A stretch of DNA of 64,000 nucleotides from positions 186,001-250,000 of the forward strand of contig NZ_JAAABI010000004.1 of assembly GCF_009903685.1 (NCBI RefSeq). The letters are read 5' to 3'. The stretch is from Flagellimonas ochracea (GTDB lineage Bacteria; Bacteroidota; Bacteroidia; Flavobacteriales; Flavobacteriaceae). This document shows, piece after piece, positions 18,872-27,460 of the stretch. How positions within the stretch are numbered: position 1 is the stretch's first letter; each line of letters starts with the position of its first letter. A program made the position numbers and the translations under genes. The notes under the pieces are model-generated. The model worked only from the letters and a program-made list of their open reading frames with translations, had not been told where the DNA came from and did no database searches.

Positions 18872-19678
18872 ATGAAAAGGATAAAAGCATGGATTGCGGT
18901 TTTGGCCGTATTGTGGATAAGTGTTGCACAGGCCCAAGAAAAGGAAATTGATTTGTTCACAATTCCATTAAGTTCGCCCAGCAAAGAAGGTATGCTCAAG
19001 GTAGAGCAGTTGTCTGGATCTATAAATGTGATAGCTTATGAGGGTAAAGAGGTTATTGTAAAGGTAATGGTTGGTGAAGTTGAAAATTCCGGTCAGTCAA
19101 AGTATGGTATGAAACGGATAGGAGGTTCTGGACTTAGCATTAGTGCCGAAGAAGAGAATAATGTGGTAAAAATCGATAACGAAGCATGGAATAGGAAAAC
19201 GGATTTTGAGATTAAGGTGCCCAAGAATTTTTCGTTGAAGTTGAAAACTGTGAATGATGGAGATATTTATGTTGAGGGAGTAAGTGGGGATATGGAAATC
19301 AGCAATGTAAACGGGCACATAACACTAAAAAATGTAAGTGGGTCAGCCATCACCGATACCACCAATGGAGAGGTAAAGGTTAATTTCAACTCGGTAAAAG
19401 AAGATTCCGACATGGCCTTCAGTAGTTTTAATGGCAATGTTGAAGTGACTTTCCCTAGCATGATAAAAGCCAATGTAAAGGCTAAATCGGATATGGGCGA
19501 AATCTATTCGGATTTTAATATGGCCATTTCAGAAAGGGAACCCAAGGTAGAAAAAGGGCAATCTGCGAGAGGTTACAAGGTTAAGATTGAACAATGGCTT
19601 CGAGGAACTATAAATGGCGGTGGCCCTGAAATACTTTTTAAAACCTTTAATGGGGATATATTGATTAAGTCCAAGTGA
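18872..19678 (+). CDS. DUF4097-type beta-strand repeat protein (second copy)
   Basis: A 268-residue paralogue of the preceding gene, starting two bases after its stop. The signal peptide is MKRIKAWIAVLAVLWISVAQAQ. The beta-repeat body repeats the NG turns (VNDGDIYVEGVSG, VNGHITLKNVSG, TNGEVKVNF, FNGNVEVTF, FNGDILIKSK). Tandem position and shared pattern point to an old duplication. It ends the four-gene unit; a strong bidirectional terminator follows. Confidence 0.85.
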   Translation: MKRIKAWIAVLAVLWISVAQAQEKEIDLFTIPLSSPSKEGMLKVEQLSGSINVIAYEGKEVIVKVMVGEVENSGQSKYGMKRIGGSGLSISAEEENNVVKIDNEAWNRKTDFEIKVPKNFSLKLKTVNDGDIYVEGVSGDMEISNVNGHITLKNVSGSAITDTTNGEVKVNFNSVKEDSDMAFSSFNGNVEVTFPSMIKANVKAKSDMGEIYSDFNMAISEREPKVEKGQSARGYKVKIEQWLRGTINGGGPEILFKTFNGDILIKSK

Positions 19679-19700
19679 TATCAAGAAATCCTAGGAAACA

Positions 19701-19730
19701 AAAAAACCGCTCGTTTAGAGCGGTTTTTTT
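19701..19730. terminator. Bidirectional terminator between DUF4097 and tsf
   Basis: Stem AAAAAACCGCTC (19701-19712), loop GTTTA, and GAGCGGTTTTTT (19718-19729). Twelve paired bases with A and T runs on the two sides serve both convergent units. Confidence 0.88.
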
Positions 19731-19748
19731 ATATGTTAAACCAAAAGT

Positions 19749-20573
19749 TTACCCTAGGGCAACTCTTTGAAATCCGGTCACCTCCAAATCAGGGTTAACG
19801 GATTTTACATATTCGGCGACACTTTGCTTGCTGTCTTTTATGAAAGCCTGGTTCACCAAGGTGTTGTCCTTGAAGAAGCGTTTCAGTTTTCCTTTGGCGA
19901 TGTTATCCAACATGGCTTCTGGTTTTCCTTCTTGACGCAATTGATCTTTGGCAATCTCAATTTCCTTATCAATTATGGACTGGTCAACTCCTGCTTCGTT
20001 CAAGGCTACTGGGTTCATGGCAGCAGCTTGCATAGCAACATCCTTAGCGGCTTCTGCGGCACCATCAACTGCGGCTGACAAACCTACCAAAGTGGCAATT
20101 TTGTTGCCTGCATGGATATAAGAGCCCACGAATGGGGCACTTAGTTTTTCAAAGCTTCCAATTTCTATTTTTTCACCAATAACACCGGTTTGCTCGGTCA
20201 ACTTATCAGCTACAGTCATCCCGTTGAAGGATGCAGCTAAAAAATCATCCTTACTGTTGTATCCCAAAGCCAAGTCAGCTAAATCGTTGGCCAACTTAAC
20301 GAAACTCTCATTCTTGGCTACGAAATCGGTTTCACAGTTCAAGGAAATGATCACTCCATTTGCTTTGTCTACGCTCACTTTGGCGATAGCAGCTCCTTCC
20401 GAAGAATCTCGATCCGCTCTTTTGGCGGCCACTTTTTGTCCTTTCTTCCTTAGGATTTCTATTGCTTTGTCAAAATCACCATCGGCTTCAACCAAAGCTT
20501 TTTTGCAATCCATCATTCCGGCACCGGTAGCCTTTCTTAATTTATTTACTTCTGCGGCGGTAATCTTTGCCAT
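19749..20573 (-). CDS. tsf: Translation elongation factor Ts
   Basis: Nucleotide-exchange factor for EF-Tu. It has 274 residues with the start at 20573, giving MAKITAAEVNKLRKATGAGM; a longer reading from 20612 adds an AT-rich-encoded tail unlike the family. The N-terminal UBA-like domain (residues 1-55, GAGMMDCKKALVEADGD) and the exchange motif CETDFVAKNESF are present, followed by two dimerisation-type subdomains. It lies 75 bases after rpsB on the same strand and probably shares its transcript. Confidence 0.96.
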   Translation of the reverse strand: MAKITAAEVNKLRKATGAGMMDCKKALVEADGDFDKAIEILRKKGQKVAAKRADRDSSEGAAIAKVSVDKANGVIISLNCETDFVAKNESFVKLANDLADLALGYNSKDDFLAASFNGMTVADKLTEQTGVIGEKIEIGSFEKLSAPFVGSYIHAGNKIATLVGLSAAVDGAAEAAKDVAMQAAAMNPVALNEAGVDQSIIDKEIEIAKDQLRQEGKPEAMLDNIAKGKLKRFFKDNTLVNQAFIKDSKQSVAEYVKSVNPDLEVTGFQRVALG

Positions 20574-20648
20574 CTTATAAAATTTTAAATTTTTGTGTAT
20601 AATAAAACACACTAAGGTGTTTTGTTTTAGAACAATGTTAAACCAGTC

Positions 20649-21791
20649 TTAGGCTTCAACTCCTCCTTTGGCGTTGTCTTGCCACTCCTGTAATTCGTCC
20701 CATTTCCCATCAGCTGCCATTTTAGCCTGCTTTGGCCAAGAGGTTGGGTCCAAATGGGCCATTCTTGAACTTGCCTCGGTCAATATTTCCTTGATTTTTT
20801 CGGCATCGGCCTTGGCCAATTCAGCATAGGTTTTAATACCGCTATTGGTAAGGGCCTCTGCAGCTTTTGGTCCAATTCCTTCTATTTTGGTAAGGTCTTC
20901 AGCTTTGGACGTTGTCTTCTTGGCTGTTTTTTTCTCTTCCTTGGCTTCGGCGACAGGTTCTTCTTTCTTTACTTCTACCTTTTCTTTGGCTTTTGGCTCC
21001 TCTTTTTCTTGTACAGGTTCTGGTTTCACTTCCTTCTCCTTAGCAACTTCCTTCGCAGCTGCCTTTGGAGTCTCGTCTTGTTTTCCTTCCTGCTTTTCAC
21101 TCTTGCGTTCTGCCAAACCTTCAGCAACGGCATCCGTCACTGAGGTCAAAATAACCTCAATGGATTTTCCTGCATCATCGTTGGCAGGAATTGCGAAGTC
21201 GATAGGCCTTGGGTCTGAATTGGTATCCACCATTGCAAAAATGGGAATATTCAGTTTTTGTGCCTCTTTAACGGCGATGTGCTCGCGCATGGTGTCCACA
21301 ATAAATATTGCGCCTGGCAAACGGGTCATGTCCGCTATCGAACCTAGGTTTTTCTCCAACTTGGCACGTAAACGATCAACCTGCAATCTTTCTTTTTTAG
21401 AAAGTGTATTGAAGGTGCCATCTTTCTTCATGCGGTCGATGGACGCCATTTTCTTCACAGCTTTACGGATGGTGACGAAGTTTGTCAACATTCCCCCTGG
21501 CCATCTTTCGGTGATGTACGGCATATTTACCTTGGACACTTTGTCGGCGACAATGTCCTTAGCTTGTTTTTTTGTGGCTACAAAAAGGATTTTTCTTCCA
21601 GATGAAGCTATTTTCTTGAGTGCCTCATTGGCCTCCTCGAGTTTAGCTACTGTCTTGTAGAGATTGATAACGTGGATACCGTTTCGCTCCATATAGATAT
21701 ATGGGGCCATGTTTGGGTTCCACTTTCGTGTTAGGTGTCCGAAATGCACACATGCTTCCAATAAGTCTTTGACTTCAGTTTTACTTGCCAT
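20649..21791 (-). CDS. rpsB: Ribosomal protein S2 with C-terminal helix-hairpin-helix extension
   Basis: Small-subunit protein S2, needed for S1 docking and late 30S assembly. The S2 fold fills about residues 1-225 (LLEACVHFGHLTRKWNPNM, RWPGGMLTNF, DTNSDPRPIDFAIPANDDA). Standard S2 stops there or shortly after. This one runs to 380 residues: a Lys/Glu/Pro/Ala-rich linker (about 226-295), then a helix-hairpin-helix module from about 299 (TKIEGIGPKAAEAL; GIGP at 305-308) ending in a Trp-rich tail. The same module closes ActC in this window. Such extensions may occur in related Flavobacteriaceae; their function is not known to me. tsf follows. Confidence 0.96.
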   Translation of the reverse strand: MASKTEVKDLLEACVHFGHLTRKWNPNMAPYIYMERNGIHVINLYKTVAKLEEANEALKKIASSGRKILFVATKKQAKDIVADKVSKVNMPYITERWPGGMLTNFVTIRKAVKKMASIDRMKKDGTFNTLSKKERLQVDRLRAKLEKNLGSIADMTRLPGAIFIVDTMREHIAVKEAQKLNIPIFAMVDTNSDPRPIDFAIPANDDAGKSIEVILTSVTDAVAEGLAERKSEKQEGKQDETPKAAAKEVAKEKEVKPEPVQEKEEPKAKEKVEVKKEEPVAEAKEEKKTAKKTTSKAEDLTKIEGIGPKAAEALTNSGIKTYAELAKADAEKIKEILTEASSRMAHLDPTSWPKQAKMAADGKWDELQEWQDNAKGGVEA

Positions 21792-22002
21792 TTTTTTGTA
21801 ATTAGTTTACGTTCCGTTGTAGTAGCAATGGATTGGTGGTCGCAATAAGCTCGCCCTACCCATTTAGATGCTAAACTAAATTCCAAAAAGTCGGTTTTAT
21901 CCCTTTTTGGAACAACGACAACTCGGTTAAAATTTAACCCTGAAAAACTTCAGGGCTTTCAATGAACTTCTAGTATATAATTTGGTGCAAAGCACCGGGG
22001 TA
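21792..22002 (-). other. rpsI-rpsB spacer with two stem-loops
   Basis: This 211-base spacer holds two inverted repeats. TTCCAAAAAG (21881-21890) pairs with CTTTTTGGAA (21903-21912), a perfect 10 bp stem with a 12-base loop. CCCTGAA (21938-21944) pairs with TTCAGGG (21952-21958 by eye, with a four-base loop). Neither has a clean T tract on the minus strand, so they may be processing, attenuation or S2 autoregulatory structures. No gene is seen. Confidence 0.5.
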
Positions 22003-22389
22003 TTAACGTTTGGAGAACTGGAATTTTTTACGGGCTTTCTTCTGTCCGAATTTCTTCCTTTCCACCATTCTCGGATCTCTTGTCAACAAACCTTCAGGTT
22101 TAAGAACGCCCCTGTTCTCTTCATCAATTTCGCACATGGCACGGGAAAGTGCTAAACGCACAGCTTCTGCCTGCCCTGTTATTCCTCCTCCATAAACATT
22201 TACCTTAACATCGTAAGCGCCTTCTGTGTCTGTAAGGGAAAAAGGTTGCATTACTTTGTATTGCAAGGTTGCAGTGGTAAAGTAATCTTTCAAATCTTTT
22301 TTGTTGACGATGATATTTCCTTTTCCTTCGGAAACATAAACTCTCGCCACAGCGGTTTTTCTTCTACCAATTTTATGAACCACTTCCAT
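22003..22389 (-). CDS. rpsI: Ribosomal protein S9
   Basis: Small-subunit protein whose C-terminal tail reaches the P-site tRNA. It has 128 residues, with the conserved GRRKTAVARVYVSEGKG at the start, VYGGGITGQAEAVRLALSRAM in the middle, and the basic tail RKKFGQKKARKKFQFSKR ending in Arg. The ATG overlaps the rplM stop by one base (TAATG), the usual L13-S9 coupling. Confidence 0.97.
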   Translation of the reverse strand: MEVVHKIGRRKTAVARVYVSEGKGNIIVNKKDLKDYFTTATLQYKVMQPFSLTDTEGAYDVKVNVYGGGITGQAEAVRLALSRAMCEIDEENRGVLKPEGLLTRDPRMVERKKFGQKKARKKFQFSKR

Positions 22390-22844
22390 TATTTGTAGTC
22401 GTTTAGGTTTATAGCTTTTGGTTTTTGAGCTTCATGACCATGTTCGGGCCCTGCGTATACTTTTAGGTTTCTGAACAGCTCAGCACCCAATTTATTTTTA
22501 GGGAGCATTCCCTTGATGGATTTCTCAACAACTCGCTCTGGATGCTTGCTCAACAAATCCTTTACAGAGGTAGATCGTTGACCTCCTGGATATCCAGTAT
22601 ATCTTAAATATTCCTTGTCATCCATCTTATTGCCGGACAAAGTGATTTTTTCGGCATTGATCACAATTACATTATCTCCACAATCTACATGAGGGGTAAA
22701 ATTGGTCTTGTGTTTACCTCTGAGCAATTTGGCCACTTTCGATGCCAATCTTCCCAATGTCTGTCCGTCAGCATCAACAACCAACCATTGCTTATCAACG
22801 GTGGATTTATTGGCAGAAACAGTTTTATAACTTAATGTATCCAC
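22389..22844 (-). CDS. rplM: Ribosomal protein L13
   Basis: Early-assembly large-subunit protein, 151 residues. The start is the GTG at 22844, giving [20 protein letters not shown]. No ATG precedes it in frame, and an upstream TTG lies inside the promoter -7 box, so it cannot be in the message. Conserved blocks are [59 protein letters not shown] and [16 protein letters not shown]. It heads rplM-rpsI and perhaps rpsB-tsf. Confidence 0.95.
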   Translation of the reverse strand: MDTLSYKTVSANKSTVDKQWLVVDADGQTLGRLASKVAKLLRGKHKTNFTPHVDCGDNVIVINAEKITLSGNKMDDKEYLRYTGYPGGQRSTSVKDLLSKHPERVVEKSIKGMLPKNKLGAELFRNLKVYAGPEHGHEAQKPKAINLNDYK

Positions 22845-22890
22845 TTCTTGAATATTATTGAATTTGAATCCTTTTCCGATAAACGGGCTG

Positions 22891-22921
22891 CAAATGTACA
22901 ATTATTAGATTGAAATACAAA
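22891..22921 (-). promoter_or_regulatory. Consensus Bacteroidota promoter of rplM-rpsI
   Basis: On the minus strand TTTG (22918-22921), exactly 19 bases, then TACATTTG (22891-22898). Both boxes match the consensus fully. The predicted start near 22884 leaves a leader of about 40 bases before the GTG start of rplM. Confidence 0.75.
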
Positions 22922-23086
22922 CCGTTGATTGGGAATATTTTTTCATTTTCCTATCCATTATGTTTTGTTTGGAACATGGGTTGATGGCAAATACTTTTCG
23001 TTGCTGAAAAATAAATACAAGCCATACTGTAACTATCTAAATTTTTGTATGTCTTTAATGTAACTCATCAATCAAAAAGCGAACAC

Positions 23087-25744
23087 TTGAAACGAATTGG
23101 TTTTCATCTCATGGTGATGTTGTTGTATTTTGGGGCACTTGCCCAAGAGAAGGCAGAGGCAACTAAAGTCCCCAAAAAAATTTATGTCACAAAGGCTCTT
23201 GAACCAGAAAATCCTCCAATAATTGATGGCCTTCTGGACGATTCCGTTTGGAAGCTTGTGGAATGGGGAGGAGACTATGTGGAATTTCAACCAGATGAAA
23301 ATACAGATCCTTCCAATCAAACTAAGTTCAAGATTGTTTATGATGACAAGAACCTATACATAGGTGTACGATGCTATGATTCCGAACCGGATAAAATTGT
23401 AAAGCGACTATCCCGAAGGGATGGTTTTGATGGGGACTGGGTAGAGTTCAACATTGACAGTTACCATGATAAACGGACGGCATTTTCATTTACCATTACA
23501 GCAGCAGGAGTAAAGGGAGACGAGTTTGTTTCCAATAATGGGAACAATTGGGATTCGAGTTGGAATCCCATTTGGTATGCCAAGACCAATATTGATGATG
23601 AAGGATGGACGGCAGAGATAAGAATTCCATTAAGTCAATTAAAATTTGGTTCAGCCGACAACCAAGTATGGGGATTACAGTCCACTAGACGCTTTTTTAG
23701 GGCGGAAGAACGCTCTTTGTGGCAACGAAAGCCCATTGATCAACCCGGTTGGGTAAGTGAGTTTGGTGAGCTGCACGGCCTAAAGAACATACAGCCCCAA
23801 AAGCAGTTGGAGATTCAGCCCTATACAGTTACCAGTGGGGAAACCTATGAGGAAGAGGAAGGCAATCCCTTTAGGGACGGTAACGAAAGTGATATTACAG
23901 TAGGATTGGATGCCAAAATTGGCGTGACCAATGATTTAACTCTTGATTTAACGGTTAACCCCGACTTTGGACAGGTAGAGGCAGACCCCTCGGCAATTGC
24001 TTTGGATGGTTTTCAAATCTTTTTTAGGGAGCAAAGGCCATTTTTTGTGGAGAACAAGAACATTTTCGATTTCAACCTTTCCCAATCTGAAGCGGGAAAC
24101 ACCTTCGGTTTTGACAATGTTTTCTATTCTCGACGTATAGGAAGAAATCCTCAAGGTTCACCAGATACGGAGGATAATGAGTTTATGGATCTCCCGGCGA
24201 ACACTCCAATTATAGGTGCGGCCAAATTTAGCGGCAAAACAAAGAATGGTTGGGCCATAGGGGTCTTGGAAAGTGTCACGGCCAAGCGATACGCCTCCAT
24301 CATAGACGAAGAAGGTAACAAGCGTCGAGAGATGGTGGAGCCACTTACCAACTATTTTGTGGGAAGGCTGCAAAAAGATTTCAATGAACGCAACTCCTAT
24401 ATTGGAGGAATTTTTACGGCCACCAACAGGGACAATTTAACGGAACAGCTCGACTTCCTGCATAAGTCAGCTTTTACTGGAGCAATTGATTTTAAACACC
24501 AGTGGAACAATCGGGATTGGTATGTAGAAGGCAATGTAACCTTTAGCCACGTGAAAGGAAGCGAGGAAGCCATCAAAAATACACAAGAGTCCATTACGCA
24601 TTTATTTCAGCGGGTGGATGCCAACTATGTTTCTGTCGATAGTACCAGAACGGAACTTTCCGGCACGGGAGGTAACCTCCAAATTGGAAAAGTGGGCAAT
24701 GGCCATTGGCGGTTCGAAACGGGGGGCACGTGGCGTTCTCCAGAGTTGGAACTGAATGATGTTGGCTTTCAGCGACAGGCCGATGATCTCCGGCACTACA
24801 CTTGGATAGGATATCAGACCCTGAAACCCGATAGTACCTTCCGACGCGTAGGCATCAACTATAACCATTGGAGCGCTTGGGATTTTGGTGGGAACCATAA
24901 TTATTTGCAATTCAACACCAACAGCTGGCAAAACTGGCAAAACAACTGGTTTTCTAATTTTGGATTTAACTATGCACCTATACAATATGATAATTTTGCT
25001 TTGCGAGGTGGGCCAAGATTGCGACAATCTCCTTGGATAAGTTTCTGGAACAGCATTAGGACAGATAGCCGTAAAAAGCTCCGCTTTAATGTATTTCATA
25101 ATGGGCGAAAGGCCGTTGACAATTCCAGAAAGTCTTATTTTATAGAGGCGGGGTTTGTATACCAGCCCGTGAATGCCATTCGGGTTTCAGCATTTCCTTC
25201 CTTGCGTATCAATCGGGATAAGTTACAGTATATTGATAATCTCGAAAATAGCGATGGTGCTGCTCGTTACTTAAATGGCGAGATAGACCAACGTACCCTT
25301 AGCATGTCATTTCGACTGAACTACACCATCAATCCAAACCTGACCATACAATATTGGGGCCAGCCCTTTATCTCCAGAGGGAGATATTCCAACTTCAAGC
25401 ATGTCACCGATGCCACGGCAAATCGATTTGAAAATAGGTTTGTGCAGTATCAAGGAAGCCAAATCACTTTTTCGGAAGGAACATATGGTGTGGACGAGGA
25501 TATGGACGGTGTTCAGGATTTCAGTTTCGATGATTCTGATTTTTCCTTTGTTCAGTTCCGTTCCAACTTGGTGATTCGTTGGGAGTACATTCCAGGTTCA
25601 GAAATCTTTTTGGTGTGGTCCCAAGATGTTTCCCGCGATGGAGACCCTACCCGAGGACTTCTAACTAGTCTGGGAGATAATGTTTTCGGACAGACCCCTC
25701 AGAACATTTTTCTTTTAAAAGCAACGTATCGCTTCGTCTTTTAG
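23087..25744 (+). CDS. DUF5916 family outer-membrane protein with CBM9-like N-terminal domain
   Basis: An 885-residue exported protein. The signal peptide is KRIGFHLMVMLLYFGALAQ; the start is uncertain (TTG at 23087 preferred, ATG at 23111 or an earlier TTG at 23045 possible). Residues about 30-220 form a carbohydrate-binding CBM9-like sandwich (PPIIDGLLDDSVWKLVEWGG, LYIGVRCYDSEPDKI, GWTAEIRIPLSQLKFG). From about 240 the DUF5916 region follows (DLTLDLTVNPDFGQVEADPS, FFREQRPFFVENKNIFDF), and the long remainder is rich in aromatic-alternating beta strands, consistent with an outer-membrane barrel ending LKATYRFVF. Members are common in Flavobacteriia; the ligand is unknown. It stands alone on its strand. 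Confidence 0.88.
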   Translation: MKRIGFHLMVMLLYFGALAQEKAEATKVPKKIYVTKALEPENPPIIDGLLDDSVWKLVEWGGDYVEFQPDENTDPSNQTKFKIVYDDKNLYIGVRCYDSEPDKIVKRLSRRDGFDGDWVEFNIDSYHDKRTAFSFTITAAGVKGDEFVSNNGNNWDSSWNPIWYAKTNIDDEGWTAEIRIPLSQLKFGSADNQVWGLQSTRRFFRAEERSLWQRKPIDQPGWVSEFGELHGLKNIQPQKQLEIQPYTVTSGETYEEEEGNPFRDGNESDITVGLDAKIGVTNDLTLDLTVNPDFGQVEADPSAIALDGFQIFFREQRPFFVENKNIFDFNLSQSEAGNTFGFDNVFYSRRIGRNPQGSPDTEDNEFMDLPANTPIIGAAKFSGKTKNGWAIGVLESVTAKRYASIIDEEGNKRREMVEPLTNYFVGRLQKDFNERNSYIGGIFTATNRDNLTEQLDFLHKSAFTGAIDFKHQWNNRDWYVEGNVTFSHVKGSEEAIKNTQESITHLFQRVDANYVSVDSTRTELSGTGGNLQIGKVGNGHWRFETGGTWRSPELELNDVGFQRQADDLRHYTWIGYQTLKPDSTFRRVGINYNHWSAWDFGGNHNYLQFNTNSWQNWQNNWFSNFGFNYAPIQYDNFALRGGPRLRQSPWISFWNSIRTDSRKKLRFNVFHNGRKAVDNSRKSYFIEAGFVYQPVNAIRVSAFPSLRINRDKLQYIDNLENSDGAARYLNGEIDQRTLSMSFRLNYTINPNLTIQYWGQPFISRGRYSNFKHVTDATANRFENRFVQYQGSQITFSEGTYGVDEDMDGVQDFSFDDSDFSFVQFRSNLVIRWEYIPGSEIFLVWSQDVSRDGDPTRGLLTSLGDNVFGQTPQNIFLLKATYRFVF

Positions 25745-25825
25745 ACTCCCCTTTGGTTTCGGAAGGGCAAGATTTGGCATATTTTTTCGTTTTTAAGGTT
25801 GAAAAAACCTCACAAACAAAAAATA

Positions 25826-26323
25826 ATGAAAAAGACATCTCTTCTAATAGGTATGATTACGCTTCTTTTCTCATGTTCCAATGATGATAATTCTGGAGAA
25901 AATTCTACAGATGACAATGATTTGGTAGGGACATGGGCGTTAACCGATGCAAGGTTTGTTGAAGACCCGAGTGACCCTACATTAAATTTGGCAGATGAAA
26001 TTCTGGATGCTTTGGTAGATGAAGATTGCTTTTTGGCAAGCTTTACCTTTAATGCTGATGGAACGGTAATGTCATCAAACAGCGTAAACTATATTGTCCC
26101 AAATGCCACCCCGACAGGTTTGTCTGTGGATTGTCCAACGCAAAGTGATACTGAGTCGGGCACATGGATCTTGGAAGGCAATGAACTGACACTTACCGAC
26201 GAAAACCAAATGTCTGAAACCATTACTATTCAATTTGAAGGGAATAACACGTTGATTATTTCAGGCGAAGATATTGATGAAAACAACTATGCCGGGGCCG
26301 ACGCTGTTTTTACCAGGCAATAG
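25826..26323 (+). CDS. Lipocalin-like surface lipoprotein
   Basis: A 165-residue lipoprotein. The start at 25826 gives MKKTSLLIGMITLLFSC, with lipobox LFSC and lipidated C17. The next residues, SNDDN, are Asp-rich, resembling the Bacteroidota lipoprotein export signal, so it is probably carried to the cell surface. The mature part is acidic and begins LVGTWALTDARF, the usual opening of the small lipocalin-like domain, with beta strands CFLASFTFNADGTVMSS and GTWILEGNELTLTDEN. It is monocistronic, 81 bases after the DUF5916 gene. The ligand is unknown. Confidence 0.8.
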   Translation: MKKTSLLIGMITLLFSCSNDDNSGENSTDDNDLVGTWALTDARFVEDPSDPTLNLADEILDALVDEDCFLASFTFNADGTVMSSNSVNYIVPNATPTGLSVDCPTQSDTESGTWILEGNELTLTDENQMSETITIQFEGNNTLIISGEDIDENNYAGADAVFTRQ

Positions 26324-26348
26324 ACCTTCCCACGAATAGTACAAGGGC

Positions 26349-27458
26349 CTATCTTTTCGGATGGGGATTTATTTTTTGAAGTGCGTTGACCAAAGCTCCA
26401 TTGGCTTCTCGGTCACCAATGGTAATCCGTACTTTACCAGGTGCCCCAAATTGGGAAACGGGTCGGACCATAATACCCTCGTCCAACATTTTGTCCGTGA
26501 ATTCCATTTCGGGCAGTGGCGGGTCAATAATGAAAAAGTTGGCTTGGCTTGGCCAATATTTTATTTGTAGCTTTTCAAATTCCCGGGCAAGATAAGCTCG
26601 CCCAATGCGTACCGTTCTAATCGTTTCCTCAATAAATTCATGGTCGTTCAGTGCACCTATGGCTGCCTCAATGGAAGTTAATGGCAAGAGGAATGGCTTA
26701 TGAATGAGTCGGATGTAGTTCGCAATAGTGGCCGTAGTATAGCAATAGCCAATTCGCTGTCCTGCCAATCCGTATGTTTTGGAAAAACTGTTCAGGCCTA
26801 TAATGTTGTGTCCCTTTAGAACATAGGGAAGTGCCATAACATAGTCTTGAGCGTCTACAAAGTGCCTGTAGACCTCATCCAAAACAATCACAATATTTTT
26901 TGGGATCCTTTCCAAGAAATCCTCCAAAACTGATTTTGGAATATAAGTGCCCGTGGGATTGTTGGGGCTGGTCAAAAAAATAATTTTGGTCCTATGGGTA
27001 ATGGCATTCAAAATACCATCAACATCCAATTCATAATCGGGTTCACGCAGGGGGACATCAATCTGTTTTGCGCCATACCATCTCGAAAAAACAGAATAGG
27101 GCAAAAAGCAAGGATTGGAATAGATTACTTCGTCTCCTTCATTAATGAAGGCCCGCAAAATCATATCTATTACTTCCGAACCACTATTTCCGGTTATAAA
27201 CTGATCAGCAGCTAATTTTCCTCCAAAGTCTTTAACCAAAGCTTCCCGAAGGCGAATATCCGTTTGGTCGGGATACAGGTCAATTTGGTCCAATACTGAT
27301 TTTATGGCTTGTATTGCTTTTGGTGATGGGCCCAAGGGGTTTTCGTTGGAAGAGAGTTTGTAAATCTTTTTCAGCGATGGTGGAATGTTCTTCCCACCTT
27401 TATAGACTTCTTTGGGTTCCAGATGGGGTTTAAAGATGGATTCGATTCCTTTTTCCAT
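26349..27458 (-). CDS. Class I/II PLP aminotransferase, HisC-like (probable aromatic amino acid aminotransferase)
   Basis: A 369-residue fold-type I aminotransferase most like histidinol-phosphate aminotransferases. It has SSNENPLGPSP at 36-46, GNSGSEVIDMI, TSPNNPTGTYIP, VLDEVYRHF, and the PLP lysine K227 in NSFSKTYGLAGQRIGY. It is not in a histidine operon: it starts two bases after the stop of the flavin-reductase-like gene and shares the strand with fahA, hmgA and hppD. I therefore infer that it transaminates tyrosine or phenylalanine to feed 4-hydroxyphenylpyruvate into the pathway. HisC-like enzymes often accept aromatic amino acids. A biosynthetic HisC role cannot be excluded. Confidence 0.85.
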   Translation of the reverse strand: MEKGIESIFKPHLEPKEVYKGGKNIPPSLKKIYKLSSNENPLGPSPKAIQAIKSVLDQIDLYPDQTDIRLREALVKDFGGKLAADQFITGNSGSEVIDMILRAFINEGDEVIYSNPCFLPYSVFSRWYGAKQIDVPLREPDYELDVDGILNAITHRTKIIFLTSPNNPTGTYIPKSVLEDFLERIPKNIVIVLDEVYRHFVDAQDYVMALPYVLKGHNIIGLNSFSKTYGLAGQRIGYCYTTATIANYIRLIHKPFLLPLTSIEAAIGALNDHEFIEETIRTVRIGRAYLAREFEKLQIKYWPSQANFFIIDPPLPEMEFTDKMLDEGIMVRPVSQFGAPGKVRITIGDREANGALVNALQKINPHPKR

Positions 27459-27460
27459 GG

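Noticed and set aside
26349..27458. Biosynthetic hisC in a histidine operon
   Set aside because: No other his gene is in the window, and the gene is adjacent to tyrosine-degradation genes; kept only as an alternative.
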